A stretch of DNA of 64,000 bases from Notospermus geniculatus (Eukaryota > Nemertea > Pilidiophora > Heteronemertea > Lineidae), in assembly GCA_002633025.1 (NCBI GenBank), contig NMRB01001049.1, positions 84,065-148,064 on the forward strand. Reading direction: 5' to 3'. The position numbers were made by a program, and so were the translations under genes. Positions 34,089 through 63,910 of the stretch are shown here, piece after piece. Each line of letters begins with the position of its first letter. Position 1 is the first letter of the stretch. The notes beneath the pieces are model-generated. The model did not search any database and was not told the DNA's origin. It worked only from the letters and a program-made list of their open reading frames with translations.

Positions 34089-34100
34089 ACAGTAACACCT

Positions 34101-35059
34101 ATCTCATTAAGCGCTTTTTTTTTCTTTACCGATGGCCTAAGTTCCGGCACTGCCGGGATCAAGCCACCATGGGTTTTAGTTAAACGCGCTGAATCTGTGG
34201 GTAATTTTAATTGGGAAGCAGGTCACCTTGTCAGTGAATGTTTAGGAGATGATGAACTGCTACTTTGACGGGGGTAATTTTCAATTAAATGTACTTTTCA
34301 TACTAGCTCGACGTTCTCAATGTAGTACACAGAGGGCAGCACTAGTCTAGAGCTATCGCGCCCCTGTGCAAAATTTGACAGTTTGGGAAACTTTCATTTA
34401 TTTTCCCTCATTTCTTCAGTTATTCCTCAAAACAACGAGATTACAATGTGCAGTGTACAGGAGGAAGACCTTGGCGCACCTGTTGCACGCGTGAAATTGA
34501 CAAGGTAAACGTTGTAGCCCGTTCTGATGCAAAATTGATTATTTCCTTCGGGTAGATATTGCGTGGCGGTTCTGCCTCAAATGTACACGAAATGTACAGG
34601 CGGTGTATTACTGTACTTAGCCCTCTATCTCATTCAGCGCTATTTTTTTTCTTTACCGATGGCCTAAGTTCCGGCACTGCCGGGATCAAGCCACCATGGG
34701 TTTTAGTTAAACGCGCTGAATCTGTGGGTAATTTTAATTGGGAAGCAGGTCACCTTGTCAGTGAATGTTTAGGAGATGATGAACTGCTACTTTGACGGGA
34801 GTAATTTTCAATTAAATGTACTTTTCATACTAGCTCGACGTTCTCAATGTAGTACACAGAGGGCAGCACTAGTCTGGAGCTATCGCGCCCCTGTGCAAAA
34901 TTTGACAGTTTGGGAAACTTTCATTTACTTTCCCTCATTTCTTCAGTTATTCCTCAAAACAACGAGGTTACAATGTGCAGTGTACAGGAGGAAGACCTTG
35001 GCGCACCTGTTGCACGCGTGAAATTGACAAGGTAAACGTTGTAGCCCGTTCTGATGCAA
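34101..35059. repeat. Recent ~430-bp direct duplication
   Basis: Positions 34101-34531 and 34628-35059 are near-identical: both contain GTTCCGGCACTGCCGGGATC, TAATTTTAATTGGGAAGCAG, GCAGCACTAGTCT and GCACGCGTGAAATTGACAAG, with only a few substitutions and a homopolymer length change. A ~97-bp spacer separates them. A related fragment lies at about 33236-33295. The first copy begins five bases after the target duplication of the element at 33452-34088. The 60-odd-codon frame in both copies is not recognisable as a protein. Confidence 0.85.
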
Positions 35060-36645
35060 TTATTGTTGCGTTTCAGTCACTTCACTTGACCAGCATGACT
35101 GATCTGATCATGCTGATGGCGATACACGTGCACTGCCATTGTATAAGCTGTGCATTTTGTGCATAGCCTAGGCTTATGGTTGATGTGATGTGTAGCTGGT
35201 GGGATGCCTTTCTTTAGCCATGCTGATTACATCCATTCATCAGAAAACACATTCCGTCTATGTAGGCTTCGGCCTAGGGGGCCTAGGCCTAACTAATATT
35301 AGTTACGGTAACCATATCGACCAGGCATAGCTTCTTTTACGATATGACATTGACGGCTATTGCCTGGTACGTTATGGTTTACCCATATGCTGCCTGTGGT
35401 GCATAGTGTATTTCATGTACTGAGCAAAATCACCAATTATTGTCAAACCTGACTAAATTCGAATAATTAACTGTCATGAATCCTTTCATTTATCCTCATT
35501 TTTCATAGTGGTATTCCAAAAGACTGAAAAATTGGCACAAATTAGGAAAAAACGTTGATACAAAACTCCGTCGAAATGTCACCAACACATGTAAACAAGT
35601 CGCGAACTCGTAGCTGTCACAAGACCCGAGGTCACGTGACTGGGCGTAGTCGCTGACACTGAATGAGAACGACACTAACGTCACCAGCTGGTCACTGCGC
35701 AACTGCATTGCGCGAGACTCCCATCATGGCGTGTCACCGGCCTGTACATTTCGATTCGAGAAGCGGATTTTAAACTCGATTTGGGAAGTAAATAAGAACG
35801 GGATTTTACTAAATTCACTCGGATATGGTGTATCGACGATAGCTCAACAACACAGGAATACAATATTGTGGATTTTCNNNNNNNNNNNNNNNNNNNNNNN
35901 NNNNNNNNNNNNNNNNNNNNNNNNNNNNNNNNNNNNNNNNNNNNNNNNNNNNNNNNNNNNNNNNNNNNNNNNNNNNNNNNNNNNNNNNNNNNNNNNNNNN
36001 NNNNNNNNNNNNNNNNNNNNNNNNNNNNNNNNNNNNNNNNNNNNNNNNNNNNNNNNNNNNNNNNNNNNNNNNNNNNNNNNNNNNNNNNNNNNNNNNNNNN
36101 NNNNNNNNNNNNNNNNNNNNNNNNNNNNNNNNNNNNNNNNNNNNNNNNNNNNNNNNNNNNNNNNNNNNNNNNNNNNNNNNNNNNNNNNNNNNNNNNNNNN
36201 NNNNNNNNNNNNNNNNNNNNTCTTATCAAGTAAACACACTCTAAATGTCATACAGAGGGGTAGGCTGGGGGTGCACGGGTCCTGCCCACAAAACTTAGGC
36301 TTGGCAAACAGAAACACACTTGAAAAGGAACACCAATTAGTACAGCAGAGTACTCCAAACTCCTAAAACAGGCGGATTTCGGGACTTATCCAGGGTATGA
36401 TTTTCAGTGTTAACACTCAAAAGCCAATGATCATTCACGATTCAGTTTTTCAAAAACGTCATGCACTGAAAGAAAGCACAACAATCAAGAAGTGTTTGAT
36501 GTGAATGCTTTCAAAATTCAATGCATGTGGTGCCATCTACGCAAAAAGAAGAGAACAATAACAATGTGTGAAGAGTACTTCTTCATCATGCCTTGGCTTT
36601 AGTAAGTTCATGCCCTCCCAACTTCAACACATTGTATGTTTGGAA
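35060..36645. other. Gene-poor interval with assembly gap
   Basis: A run of Ns fills 35878-36220 (343 positions). On both sides I see no supportable coding exon. Sequence before the gap includes AGGCCTA-rich words (35270-35300) and several CACGTGAC/GTCACGTGAC motifs (about 35630). Any frames running through the Ns are artefacts. Confidence 0.6.
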
Positions 36646-36780
36646 CTATCCATTCACCGACTCGCTGAGTGGTGGAGGGCAGATGCAGAAATAGTATTCT
36701 TCCCTAGATAGAGGAAAGTCTAGGTCATCCAGCGTACTGTGGAAGCCAGTTCCCAGTCTCAAAGTTCTGGCATACTCATA
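36646..36780 (-). CDS. Possible terminal exon of an unidentified gene
   Basis: On the minus strand a strong acceptor (TTCCTTTTTCCCCAG) precedes a 44-codon frame beginning YEYARTLRLGTGFHSTL and ending CICPPPLSESVNG before a stop. The composition is balanced and protein-like. An adjoining open stretch further upstream on the same strand (about 36990-36803, containing KEDDTDRSENPQ) could be another exon, but the space between them is too short for an ordinary intron. Remaining exons may lie in the gap or on the far side. No family recognised. Confidence 0.3.
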   Translation of the reverse strand, partial: YEYARTLRLGTGFHSTLDDLDFPLSREEYYFCICPPPLSESVNG

Positions 36781-37073
36781 CTGGGGAAAAAGGAATTCTA
36801 CCGGTAAATTATTTGCGGGTTTTCTGATCTGTCAGTGTCATCTTCCTTGGAGGTTGTCTCTATTGATGGCAATTTGATTGTGGATGGCTTGCAAAAATAG
36901 TTATTTCTGTGGTTTCCTGTCACGGGCTCTTTCACTTTCACTTTCACTGTCAGGAGCTCTTGCTCATCCTCCTTTGTGGGGGGTCCTTCTTCTCTGGCAG
37001 CAAGTTAGCTTGGATGAAATGAAACTAAAAATGAAATGATGCCATCCATCTTCCAATCCACAGCCCCTTCAGA

Positions 37074-37385
37074 ATGAGTGTCGAAGCCTCACATGTCATA
37101 GATTCAGTTGACATTGATAGAAAGGTTGCTGCTGACCATGACATGATTGATAATGACATGGATAAATTACGAATAAGTTTATTGAGACGTATAAAAGTAC
37201 AATTATTACATTGGCAAGAATACAATAAACTGAAGGCCTATGTGGTTGACATGATCAATGACAACTGCTGGATGGAGACAGCGCAGAGGAGTCTGGACAG
37301 GACCGTCAGGAAAAAATGCTGGAGTGGGGTGCACAATGACAATGTGTCGATATCATCACCCACCGAAATAAATAGCACTCACTAG
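37074..37385 (+). CDS. Unidentified helical protein or terminal exon (103 aa)
   Basis: An open frame of 103 codons preceded by an acceptor-like CTTCCAATCCACAG 13 bp upstream of the methionine. The protein is charged and helical-looking (DKLRISLLRRIKVQLLHW; YNKLKAYVVDMIND), without signal peptide or membrane segment. It may be a complete small protein or the last exon of a gene whose earlier exons fall in the gap. It lies 720 bp upstream of UPF1 in the same orientation. No family recognised, and it overlaps no alternative gene. Confidence 0.35.
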   Translation: MSVEASHVIDSVDIDRKVAADHDMIDNDMDKLRISLLRRIKVQLLHWQEYNKLKAYVVDMINDNCWMETAQRSLDRTVRKKCWSGVHNDNVSISSPTEINSTH

Positions 37386-38105
37386 GCCTACTACTGACTA
37401 AACTGACCTGAGCAATCACACAGACGGCATGCATGCAGGTATGGCGTATGCACCCTCCGGCCCCCCCATGTATGCACAGCACCACACATCACGTGTCTAC
37501 AATGCAAAATGCATTCGGCCTATAGGCCCTAGAGCATGTACAGCACAGGCGTAGGCCTACATGTACAACAAGGGTAAGGATGATGCACTGTACTGTGCTT
37601 TCTGTGCATGCTGATTGCTGCGTGTGCATCATCTGATCATTGTGCATTGGACTTGGTGTGCGTGCGGGCGGGCGACGGGACCCTCGTCGTCGGTAGGCCT
37701 ATCGCTCGAAATTCGTAACAACAGCAGTGAAACGCACAGTGCCAACACCAGAACAATACCTTGTACTCAAATCCTTTATTTCGACGCGTCTCAAACGGAA
37801 TTATGATGGATGGTTAGGCCTACGTCAGAAAACGGCCAATATGTTAAAATTGCCCAAACTTTTTGGCTTCCCCGGATTCCGGCATCAGTGTACTACGTCA
37901 TCAAAATGTGCCAGGATCGTCGCAATATTTCTTCAACGTAAACTGATGACGTAGTTCACAAGGCCAATGCCATGGCGTGTCGTTGCGAGAAAACGGAACC
38001 CACTGTTTGAGGAATTTTCTCCGAAATAACTGCACATTTCGGCTTTTTATGCCAAACAACCGTAGTAATAGTTAATAGAGAAGTGTGAGAACGCACTGAT
38101 GTAAG

Positions 38106-55850
<17,745 letters not shown>

Positions 55851-55885
55851 GTAAGTTTAAGGACAAACATCAAATCAATCAACTN

Positions 55886-56520
55886 TTTGAAATCAAGCAG
55901 TGGTGTTGGTGTTAACACCTGGTGTTGGTGTAATCTCATTTCAATGTTGGTGTTGGGTGTTAACCTCAACACCGGTTGTTGAGCTAAACCGCAGCTGGTG
56001 TTTACTCCAATAAAATATAAAGGAGTTTCTTGTTGTGTTAACACCCAACCCCTAGGGGTTAACACCAGCTTGATTTCAAAGTTGGTGTTAGTGTTAGGCC
56101 TGCATGCATTTACCTCAGAATTTGAATCAACTTCCTCTATTTGGGCCAAAACATAGGCATAAAGCTTGTTATCACCAAATAAGACATCTTACCTGATAAA
56201 AACTTGCGAAATCAAAGAAATTTGACCAAACCACAGCCAGCCAAACAACATGGATGACAATCTGGGGATTCCCCAAGGTCAACACCAACACCGGTGTTGA
56301 CACTGGTGTTAACAACGGTGTTGACTGGGACCTGGTGTTTTGGGCATCAGTTCAACACCATCCACCAACACCCGGTGTAGACCAAACACCAGTGTTGACA
56401 CCAGTGTTCACTCTCGGTGTCAACACCTGTCATGGTGTTTGGGGGTCTGGGTAGACACCAACACCAACACTGACACCCAACACTAACACCAACACCAACT
56501 TTGAAATCACCCACTATTGT
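55886..56520. repeat. GGTGTT/AACACC minisatellite in inverted halves
   Basis: Immediately after the last recognised UPF1 exon, GGTGTTGGTGTTAACACC-type units run to about 56100. After ~170 bp of plain sequence, AACACCAACACCGGTGTTGA units run to about 56500 in predominantly opposite orientation. TTTGAAATCA borders both outer sides. Many units contain the palindromes GTTAAC and CCGG. A single N sits at 55885. Confidence 0.8.
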
Positions 56521-59500
56521 ACACAAGGTCATCAGGTAACGTTTAGTCTGGCAGCTTGACTACAGAATGATATCCCAGGCCACATTTTACGCCAGAATGT
56601 CCCTCTAACTATAGCTCTATTTTTCTGTGATTTGACTTGAATCAAAAATAATTGGCGAACGGGATGTCGCCGAGAGTTGTCTTCAAAATGATTATCAGGT
56701 TTTGCATGTCGTATTTGAATCCAGAAATGGGCAATCGCTACAACTGGACCAATCTTGACCTTAGACGGTGGGCGTTCTCACCAACCTGCGATGCCATGGT
56801 TGCATCATGACATCATGACCAGAATTCTGGTCTGTCGTAGTAAAGTAGTTGATTGAGAGGTGCACCCGTGGAGGGTTCCACTGCACATGTAGTCAGTTGT
56901 GAAGAAAGTACAGTATGATTGGATTCTAACTTCCTGATGAGTGAAAAGCCCAAGGGCAGGACCAGGGTAAAAGTTGCTATGTAAGATTAATTTCGTCCTT
57001 CTGTGGGCCTATTGTTTTTTCTTTGCTTTGATGTAATTCGTGTTTTTCAACTCATGGCGGTGAAACTGAATGATTTGATGAGCATTCACAGGAATGTTAG
57101 GATAGCTGAAATGCACAAGTTTTCTTCAAGTATTTCCATGAAAGAACAAGTGTAGAATTGATGATCAGTGCTGAAAAACAATCCTAACCCAGCCCCAAAC
57201 GGAATTCCGATCGGGAATCCTATAGTTCAGTTGATGGATAAAAATTTCATTTGTTCATTTATTTCTGTATCTGTAAGGTTCAGGGTTCTAAGATATGTAG
57301 ATGTGAGGGTAACGGAAGGTGCTGGGTTGTGTATAAACTGGAATCTTAGTTTTCTTAGTGGTGGTGCTGTTGAGCAGACCCAAGGTAACCTCTGATATAT
57401 TCAAGGAAGGGCTAGATGCACTAAGTGACTTTACTTCCAAGGCGTAGAATACACGTAGAAAACCTTGAAAGGCACCGGAAACCTGTCACATGGCCATTCA
57501 TTGGAAAGCTCTCACTGAGTGTTTTCCAATGAATGCCTTTATGACAGGGTTTTGGTCATCCTGGAACTCCACGTGTATTGGCTACATGTACGTCATAAAG
57601 ACTACGCCGAGCGTACCGGTAGTCGGAGGGCGGAGCGATGTCACAACCCTTGGTAGCCAAGATGGTTTTTGGTTAATTTCAGGCTTGGGTTGGTTTTTGA
57701 GTTATAAGGAAATTTGCCATAAGCAATGAACATGATGAAAGGGTTTTTGGATGGGAGACCTTACTCCCCAGGGACGAGACTAGCAGATCCAATGGTTCGT
57801 AAATATTTCACCCATTCATGCTATGGCCAATATGTTAACAGAGCTAATCGGACTTGAGAGGGAAGAAATGGCCTCGTGGGTGTTGTTTATATCTAATAGA
57901 GGCAATCCTTGATTTGTTCCTAGGAGAGTTATGTGATATGGTTAGTGGAATCGAATGACGAGCTTATGATTAGTCTGCTTTATGCGTTATGAGTTAGTAT
58001 TGCTAGGCTGTGACGAAGGTTCAATGTGAGGTGACCCTCCAGGGGGACCTGTGAGTCGCCTGGACCCCCTTCTCCAGAGGTGCATTCTGGTGTTGTGGAG
58101 AACTGGAATGCCATTGATTTTGGTTGTTTTGCCCTGAGGTCAGTTCGCCTCATCCAAAGTCATTTTGTTCCCAACTTGAATTTGGCCCCAGTCTTGAAAG
58201 GTGATAACACACATCCAGTGTAGGAAGGATGAATGTTTTATCTTGCGTCTTGTACCAGATCAAGTTGATACAATGCCAACAAGCATTCTGAAATTATCAA
58301 TCACTGCACACATTGCCGCCCGGGCAATGAATTCCTGTTCTAAGGATCGTGACCACAGTCCACCTGGAAGGAAGGCTGGGATTGGTAGAGTACTGGCGTA
58401 GAGTAGAATGACCACAATTCCAGTTGAAACAACACTTCTGACACTGACCCAGCATCAGATGCAGCAAGGGGTTAATCTGGAGGGTTCATCCATTGATCAG
58501 TTTTCTCTGATTTGAAAGTATTAGACATTGTAAATATTCAGCTTGTTTGGTTAATACCTCATAATTTTAATTTTGTAACGCCTGCTCTTTGCACTTCTTG
58601 AATTCCTCACACCAAGCGTTTTAATGAAATATGAGTAACTAGAGCCACATTTTTGTCAAACAGTAAACTGCAGTTGTACCATAACAGTGTTTTCTGTTCA
58701 TTCACTGTCATTTGTTAGCAATGCTCCACATTCGAGTTTTCTCATCTGAGTTGGATCTCAATGGGCAGCTCACAATACTGTTGGTTTCGTTACGACCAGT
58801 CACAGGTTCACACGAGCAATTCCATTTCCCTTCTTGCCCAGTGTCAGTGAATAGGAGCTGTCAGTGAGTTGACCAATAGGTGTCACTACGGCCCAATTCA
58901 ATGCACATAGCGGACCCATTCATTCTTGATCGAGCACCAATCACGTGGATTTTCCTGTGTACTGGTCTGCTAGAACTTTGCTGCCATCTTTTGGCAATAC
59001 GTGCGGCTGACTGCTCCTATTCTGTTACCCTAGTTGTGCACAGTAATAAGTGGAGAAAATGAGGAGAATAAAGACTTGGCAAGTTACAATGGATGTCACT
59101 TTGAGAGTGTACATTTCACATAGCCGAACTGTTAACTGCTAATAAATGCTTTGTCATTTAAATCACCTTGTGTCTCTTTTCCTTTCATCATCGGCGTACA
59201 GTTCAAAGTGGCTGTTAATAGGCCTTTTCTCTGTGAAATCAGGAATTCTACAATCTTGTCTGCATGGTGACCACAGTGACCAACTCTCCAAGCTAACCGA
59301 ATTTGAATTTTATCTGACGCGTGCGTGCAGTAGCTGCTGCCACCTAGTGCCCGGTGTTGACATTTCTGGCTGTAAGTGAACTAACTTGCACGCATGCAAT
59401 GGTTAGATTGTTTTGACTTTTGCAGGGGTGGGGGTGGGGGCAGCCAGAAAATGGTTGTCCAAATCCAAATATCCTCAAATGAAACCACCTTGGCTGACGT

Positions 59501-60247
59501 CCATGCTGAGGGCAGTCAAAGTGCCATCACTGGTCCCAACTGATAGTCAACAAATTAAATGAAGAAAGAAAGGCATGAATTGACATGATACTAAATCTAC
59601 TTTATCATCAGTTTACACCTCTTGTTCAACTGAAGATTGACATGTACAAAATAAATGTTTTAAAGCAGAAGACACTGGGATTCCAAAAATGACATTTGAT
59701 TGAAACTGAATTGGATGATTTAGATGTATACTCGCAACTCCTAGCTTTGAAACTACCAAGCTAAGTGTTCGGTAATGTTTATGATGCCAGCAGTAGCATG
59801 CAAGCCTCAAAGCTAGTATCGCCAGTATCGCCCAATTTAGCTTTAACATGGTTTTTATGTTAGCACATTTTCCTTCAGCACATCATCCTTCATTAAAGGA
59901 TATTGCACTCATACCACTGAGAAGTGTAGCATAGAACAAAACTCCTTGAGAAAAGACAATAGCACACTGAATCAGATTAACCCTTCAGAGCTCTAAGGTT
60001 AAAGGCCCACACCGTACTAGTTGAAAAACAGGTTTGTCTCTATGTAAACATACAATTTGTATTGAGGTCCATTGCTCCCTAAAACAAGGCCCAATTCCCC
60101 TGCGTTTAATAATTTCCAGTGAGGTACCGTAATCACGTTCCACCAACGATAGGCTACAGATCACATTGTTCAAGAAATTAACCCCGCAACAAACTATTTG
60201 TTTACAAACAAACCAATTTTTCACTTCAGCATCGTCATCCTGTCAAA
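56521..60247. other. Convergent intergenic region between UPF1 and UBA6
   Basis: About 3.7 kb in which the remaining UPF1 exon(s) and both 3' UTRs should lie. I could not identify an exon encoding the expected SQ-rich UPF1 tail. A minus-strand ATTAAA (TTTAAT at 60105-60110) is a candidate UBA6 polyadenylation signal. No other coding region or named repeat is supported. Confidence 0.45.
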
Positions 60248-63200
60248 TCATAATCCGAAGAAGTATCTAACAGGCGGCCCAGGGATCTCGTCATTACTGG
60301 CGTCCTCGAAGCTAATGATCAGATCCACATACTTCTTCTCTGGCGGACATTTGAGCAGCTTCAGCATTCTGAAAAAGAACAGAATTGTACAGATATATTC
60401 TGACAAGACAAGTGAATTTCTGAGGGCCAGTTCATACTTTCTCGCGATCCAATGCTTCGCATGAACGACTGGAACTTACGTTTGAGGTAGTCGCTTCCTG
60501 TGTCCAGGCATTACAGGCACATAAACCATCTTCACGCCATGTACAACCATGGCAATGTCCAAATTGAACTTGGTCTGAAATACATGTAACAAATCAAATG
60601 TCAATATCTGGTAGTGCAATTGTTTGTCGGTAGTAAAGTTGCAAGAGATTTCGAGAAGTACTGCCAATTCCAACTCTGAATAGGCTGGTCTTCAGATATC
60701 TTGTGTAAACCTTCCCCTAACATGTGTGTAAGTTCTGCCCATCGTCTGGCCACCTCAACTGAGAACCCGAACCACCGTACACCTCCGGGCAATACCTGGG
60801 TCAACAGGAGGCATATATTATTCACTATTTACCTTGAAATAGTTTAAGAAGTTTTGTAATGTGAAGTCTTTGCTGCCGTATACATCCCAGTGGTCCCAGA
60901 GAGTGAACGCCAGGCCATCCTTGATCACAGTTGTCTCCACAGCACCAGGTTCAGAGAAGAGAATCACAGGCAATGCTAGGTTCAGGAAAGAGTTCTTTAA
61001 CATTCCTAGTGGACATTTCTGTAGTACCTTCACCAGTTCAACTGTCACCTGAAATCAGGGTACTGTGTGAGAGAAAATGTCAGAGTGGCCTAGTGAAAAC
61101 ATCTAGAGCTTGTCACTTCTGAGGTCCCGGGTTCGATCCCGATCAGACCCAATCCCTCATGTGATAGAGACGACGCTTATCTCTGACGACACGAGTTTCC
61201 CCAGGGGCCGATGTTTCCTCTGCGTCACTCTCAAGCCAAGAGAATTCCATATCAAACCTTCCTAAGGCTGACTTTACATCGCAGCCAAACAAAGGTTTCA
61301 TGGGGATGAATCCTTTGTGAAGCCATTGTTCGCCTGTGTGTTCGTGTCGTGTGTCATCCGATGTTAAGTCAGCCTAATGTTCTTGATTCAATGCGTGGCC
61401 GGGTACTTACCAAGCCAGCAACAGCAGCTGTTGTTGTTGCTATGGCAGGTACTATTCTTCCAGCTATTCGTTTGACCTTCAGCCGATCTGATTGTTCTAT
61501 ACTGTACATCTCTGCTCTGGCATTCTAAGGGAAAATAGGAGAAAATCTCTGTGAATACACAATCTTGAGGTTCCTCTTGCACAAGTAGGCTCTCAATGGG
61601 CAATTCACCATTGTCGGTTTCCTTACGACCTATATACACTAAGACCAATGGCAGAAAACTACCCCTCTTTTTCCAATCACACTTGGCTGACTATCAACTG
61701 CTTGCCCAAGAATTTATTCCAAGTTAAACGAAATGCAATGGCAGTTTGTGATTTTCCGGTCACAACACGGCCAGAAAAGTTTGTTTTTCTCAATCGAGAT
61801 ACTCACAGAAGCAGCAGTTATGAAGTCTATATGTGCGTTGCTGTCATCATCCTTTTCAAACACCGCCGGTCTCATACTTCTGAATACTGAAAACGAACAC
61901 AAGACATCTCAGATTAGAACATCACGCCGGCATACAGTCAGAATCTGGGGATGTCCCTCTGGCAGATATGTCCTTTGGAATGCTGCGTTAGTAGACGAGC
62001 CCCAAATGCGCCGTTACTGGTACATGGTTAGTACACCTGGGCCCTGTTTTTTTTCAAGTACTTTTCAAGGACTTTTCAAGGCTGATTTGGAGATTTTTCA
62101 AGGACTTTTTTCTTGAAAAGCAAGGGAGAAATACACAAATTTTCGTATCAAAATAGAACATCTCTAGTGGAAAACAGGCCACAAGAATTTTTTTCAACGG
62201 GTCTTTTTATTTTTCAAGGACTTCTCCAGGAATTTTTATACAGCTATTCCATTTTTTAAGTACTTTTCCATAGTTTTTCAAGGTCACTTTTTTTTCAAGT
62301 ACTTTTCAAGGTTTTCAAGGACCTGTACGAACCCTGTGGTACTATAGACAATACTAGGCGATTAAATGTAGAGCAGGAGGAAACCAGAGTGCCCCGTTCT
62401 GACCTGTTTTGTCATTCCCTCGATACGATCGTGTGATCCTTTCAGCTGCCATCTTCAACTCATCACCACTATAAATATCATACTGGTTGGCTGGCTTCTG
62501 GGCAGACTCATCAGTCTCTATTTTCTGTAAAGGATGATGAAAGACATTGTCAGACTAGGGATATTATCAGATGATAGAAATTACACCAAGCGATACGGTT
62601 CTGATGTCAGGGGAAACAGAGCCCTCTTATAAGCCTACATGTGTGATGTTGCAGGATCCAACCAGTGACCTCCCTAGTGGCAGGCACGGATATATTATTG
62701 CCGCTGGACCATCTCGACAACCCAACAAATTCTTGTCGAATTACGTACCTTATTGGTAGTGACGAATTTAGGGAGAGTGACATTGTTCAATATGGTTATG
62801 ATTCTGTCATCTGACAAGTCCGTCGTCACATATGGGACATCGTGAACCTCGGCGTAGAGTTTGGCTCCACTCTTAATGAACAGCATGTGTCTGAAATTGA
62901 TTTAGCTGCAATGAACATTAACATCTACTAACATGTTCAGATGCCTGACCCATGAACTGCAGCTCACAAACAGAATCAGTGGGAACTACATAACACTACC
63001 AGGGGCACGCATCCAAAAGGATTTCCGGTATACTTTACCGGTATACTTACAGTGGGTTGGATGGATTGAACTGCACTGGTGTTGGTGGCCTCTTAGGTGA
63101 TTGCCAAAACAAAGCTGAAAAGAAGACACAACAAACTATTACTGAGTTTGGTAAGGACGTACATTTCAAATACTTTGGTCCTTCCTGTGGTATACGAAAT

Positions 63201-63910
63201 ATTACTAAGTGAAGCAATGAGCGCATGGGAGATTTACTACAGGAGTTTAAAAGCCTAGAAAATCATATCCCACTTTAATTTAAGAAGCTGACTCAAACAT
63301 GTACTCACATCCGTCAACTAACTTTGTATCAAGGGGAAAGACGTGGAGAAGCTGCTTGGCCTGAAATCAGGAACGGATAGAGAAGTCAAATGCAGGAAGG
63401 TCTGTTGCAGATTAAACCTGGAACTTCAGCAGTGTTTCCACTGTGCCATTTTGGTAGCCCTAAAGTGCGATTCTTAGAAAAATATTTGCCAGGCCCAAAA
63501 ACCCTGTATTTCAAATGAATTTTTTGCAAATAATGCTTACCCTGTGATTGAAATACTTCTCAAACTTGATCCTGGATAACGCCACACAATCCTCCCACTT
63601 GGACGCTCGATTTGCTAGCGTCCTGCTCACCTGCACCACTCCTTCAAAATGGTGACCACCCTCAAGTTTCTGGAATTATACACAGAAATTTACCTTATGG
63701 GACTGAAATATTTGGAATAACAGTGGAATCTCACTTTGTGAACACTTCAGCCAGGGGTCACCTCTCCATCAAAGACACCAAGGTCCAATCCTTGGAAATG
63801 TCACACACTGATTTTATTTTTCAACTTACCTGAGCCACCTCATCTGGATTGGCATTCACTGTCCAGAACTTATTGAAGTAAGCAGGCTTCTGTGAGAACA
63901 CACTCTCAAA
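60248..63910 (-). CDS. UBA6: Ubiquitin-like modifier-activating enzyme 6, C-terminal part
   Basis: An E1 enzyme that activates ubiquitin (and FAT10 in vertebrates) and charges E2s such as USE1. Eleven minus-strand exons: 63910-63830, 63669-63541, 63360-63309, 63114-63051, 62890-62749, 62524-62404, 61886-61807, 61524-61412, 61048-60833, 60574-60480 and 60368-60248; the gene continues past the right edge. Recognisable blocks: [57 protein letters not shown] (E1 adenylation-domain block); [48 protein letters not shown]; and a C-terminal ubiquitin-fold domain with [17 protein letters not shown] and GPPVRYF near the stop. UBA6 rather than UBA1 is supported by the [11 protein letters not shown] and MVVHGVKM segments. 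The catalytic cysteine and N-terminal half lie outside the window. Confidence 0.93.
61085..61260 (+). mobile_element. tRNA-derived SINE, family C
   Basis: A head with AGTGGCCTAGTGAAAAC (A-box-like) and a perfect B box GGGTTCGATCCC about 35 bp later, followed by CAATCCCTCATGTGATAG, GACGACACGAGTTTCCCC and CTCTGCGTCACTC. It is inserted in a UBA6 intron, antisense to the gene. It differs in body from families A and B. Confidence 0.6.
62037..62337. repeat. 'CCTTGAAAA' repeat element, copy 2 (inverted)
   Basis: The reverse complement of the block at 46679-46985, including the non-repetitive core (TCGTATCAAAATAGAACATC, TCTAGTGGAAAACAGGCC) and the outer end TCAAGGACCTGTACGAACCC. A ~45-bp segment of copy 1 (around GACATGCACCTTTGACATG) is missing here. 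It lies in a UBA6 intron. Confidence 0.75.

Noticed and set aside
35681-36366. Long frames of 120-211 codons across 35.7-36.4 kb
   Set aside because: They run through the N gap; most residues are unknown.
57351-57386. Candidate small UPF1 tail exon containing a glycine/glutamine-like frame (GGAVEQTQ)
   Set aside because: In the phase required by the upstream donor the sequence reads into a stop; similarity to the UPF1 tail is superficial.
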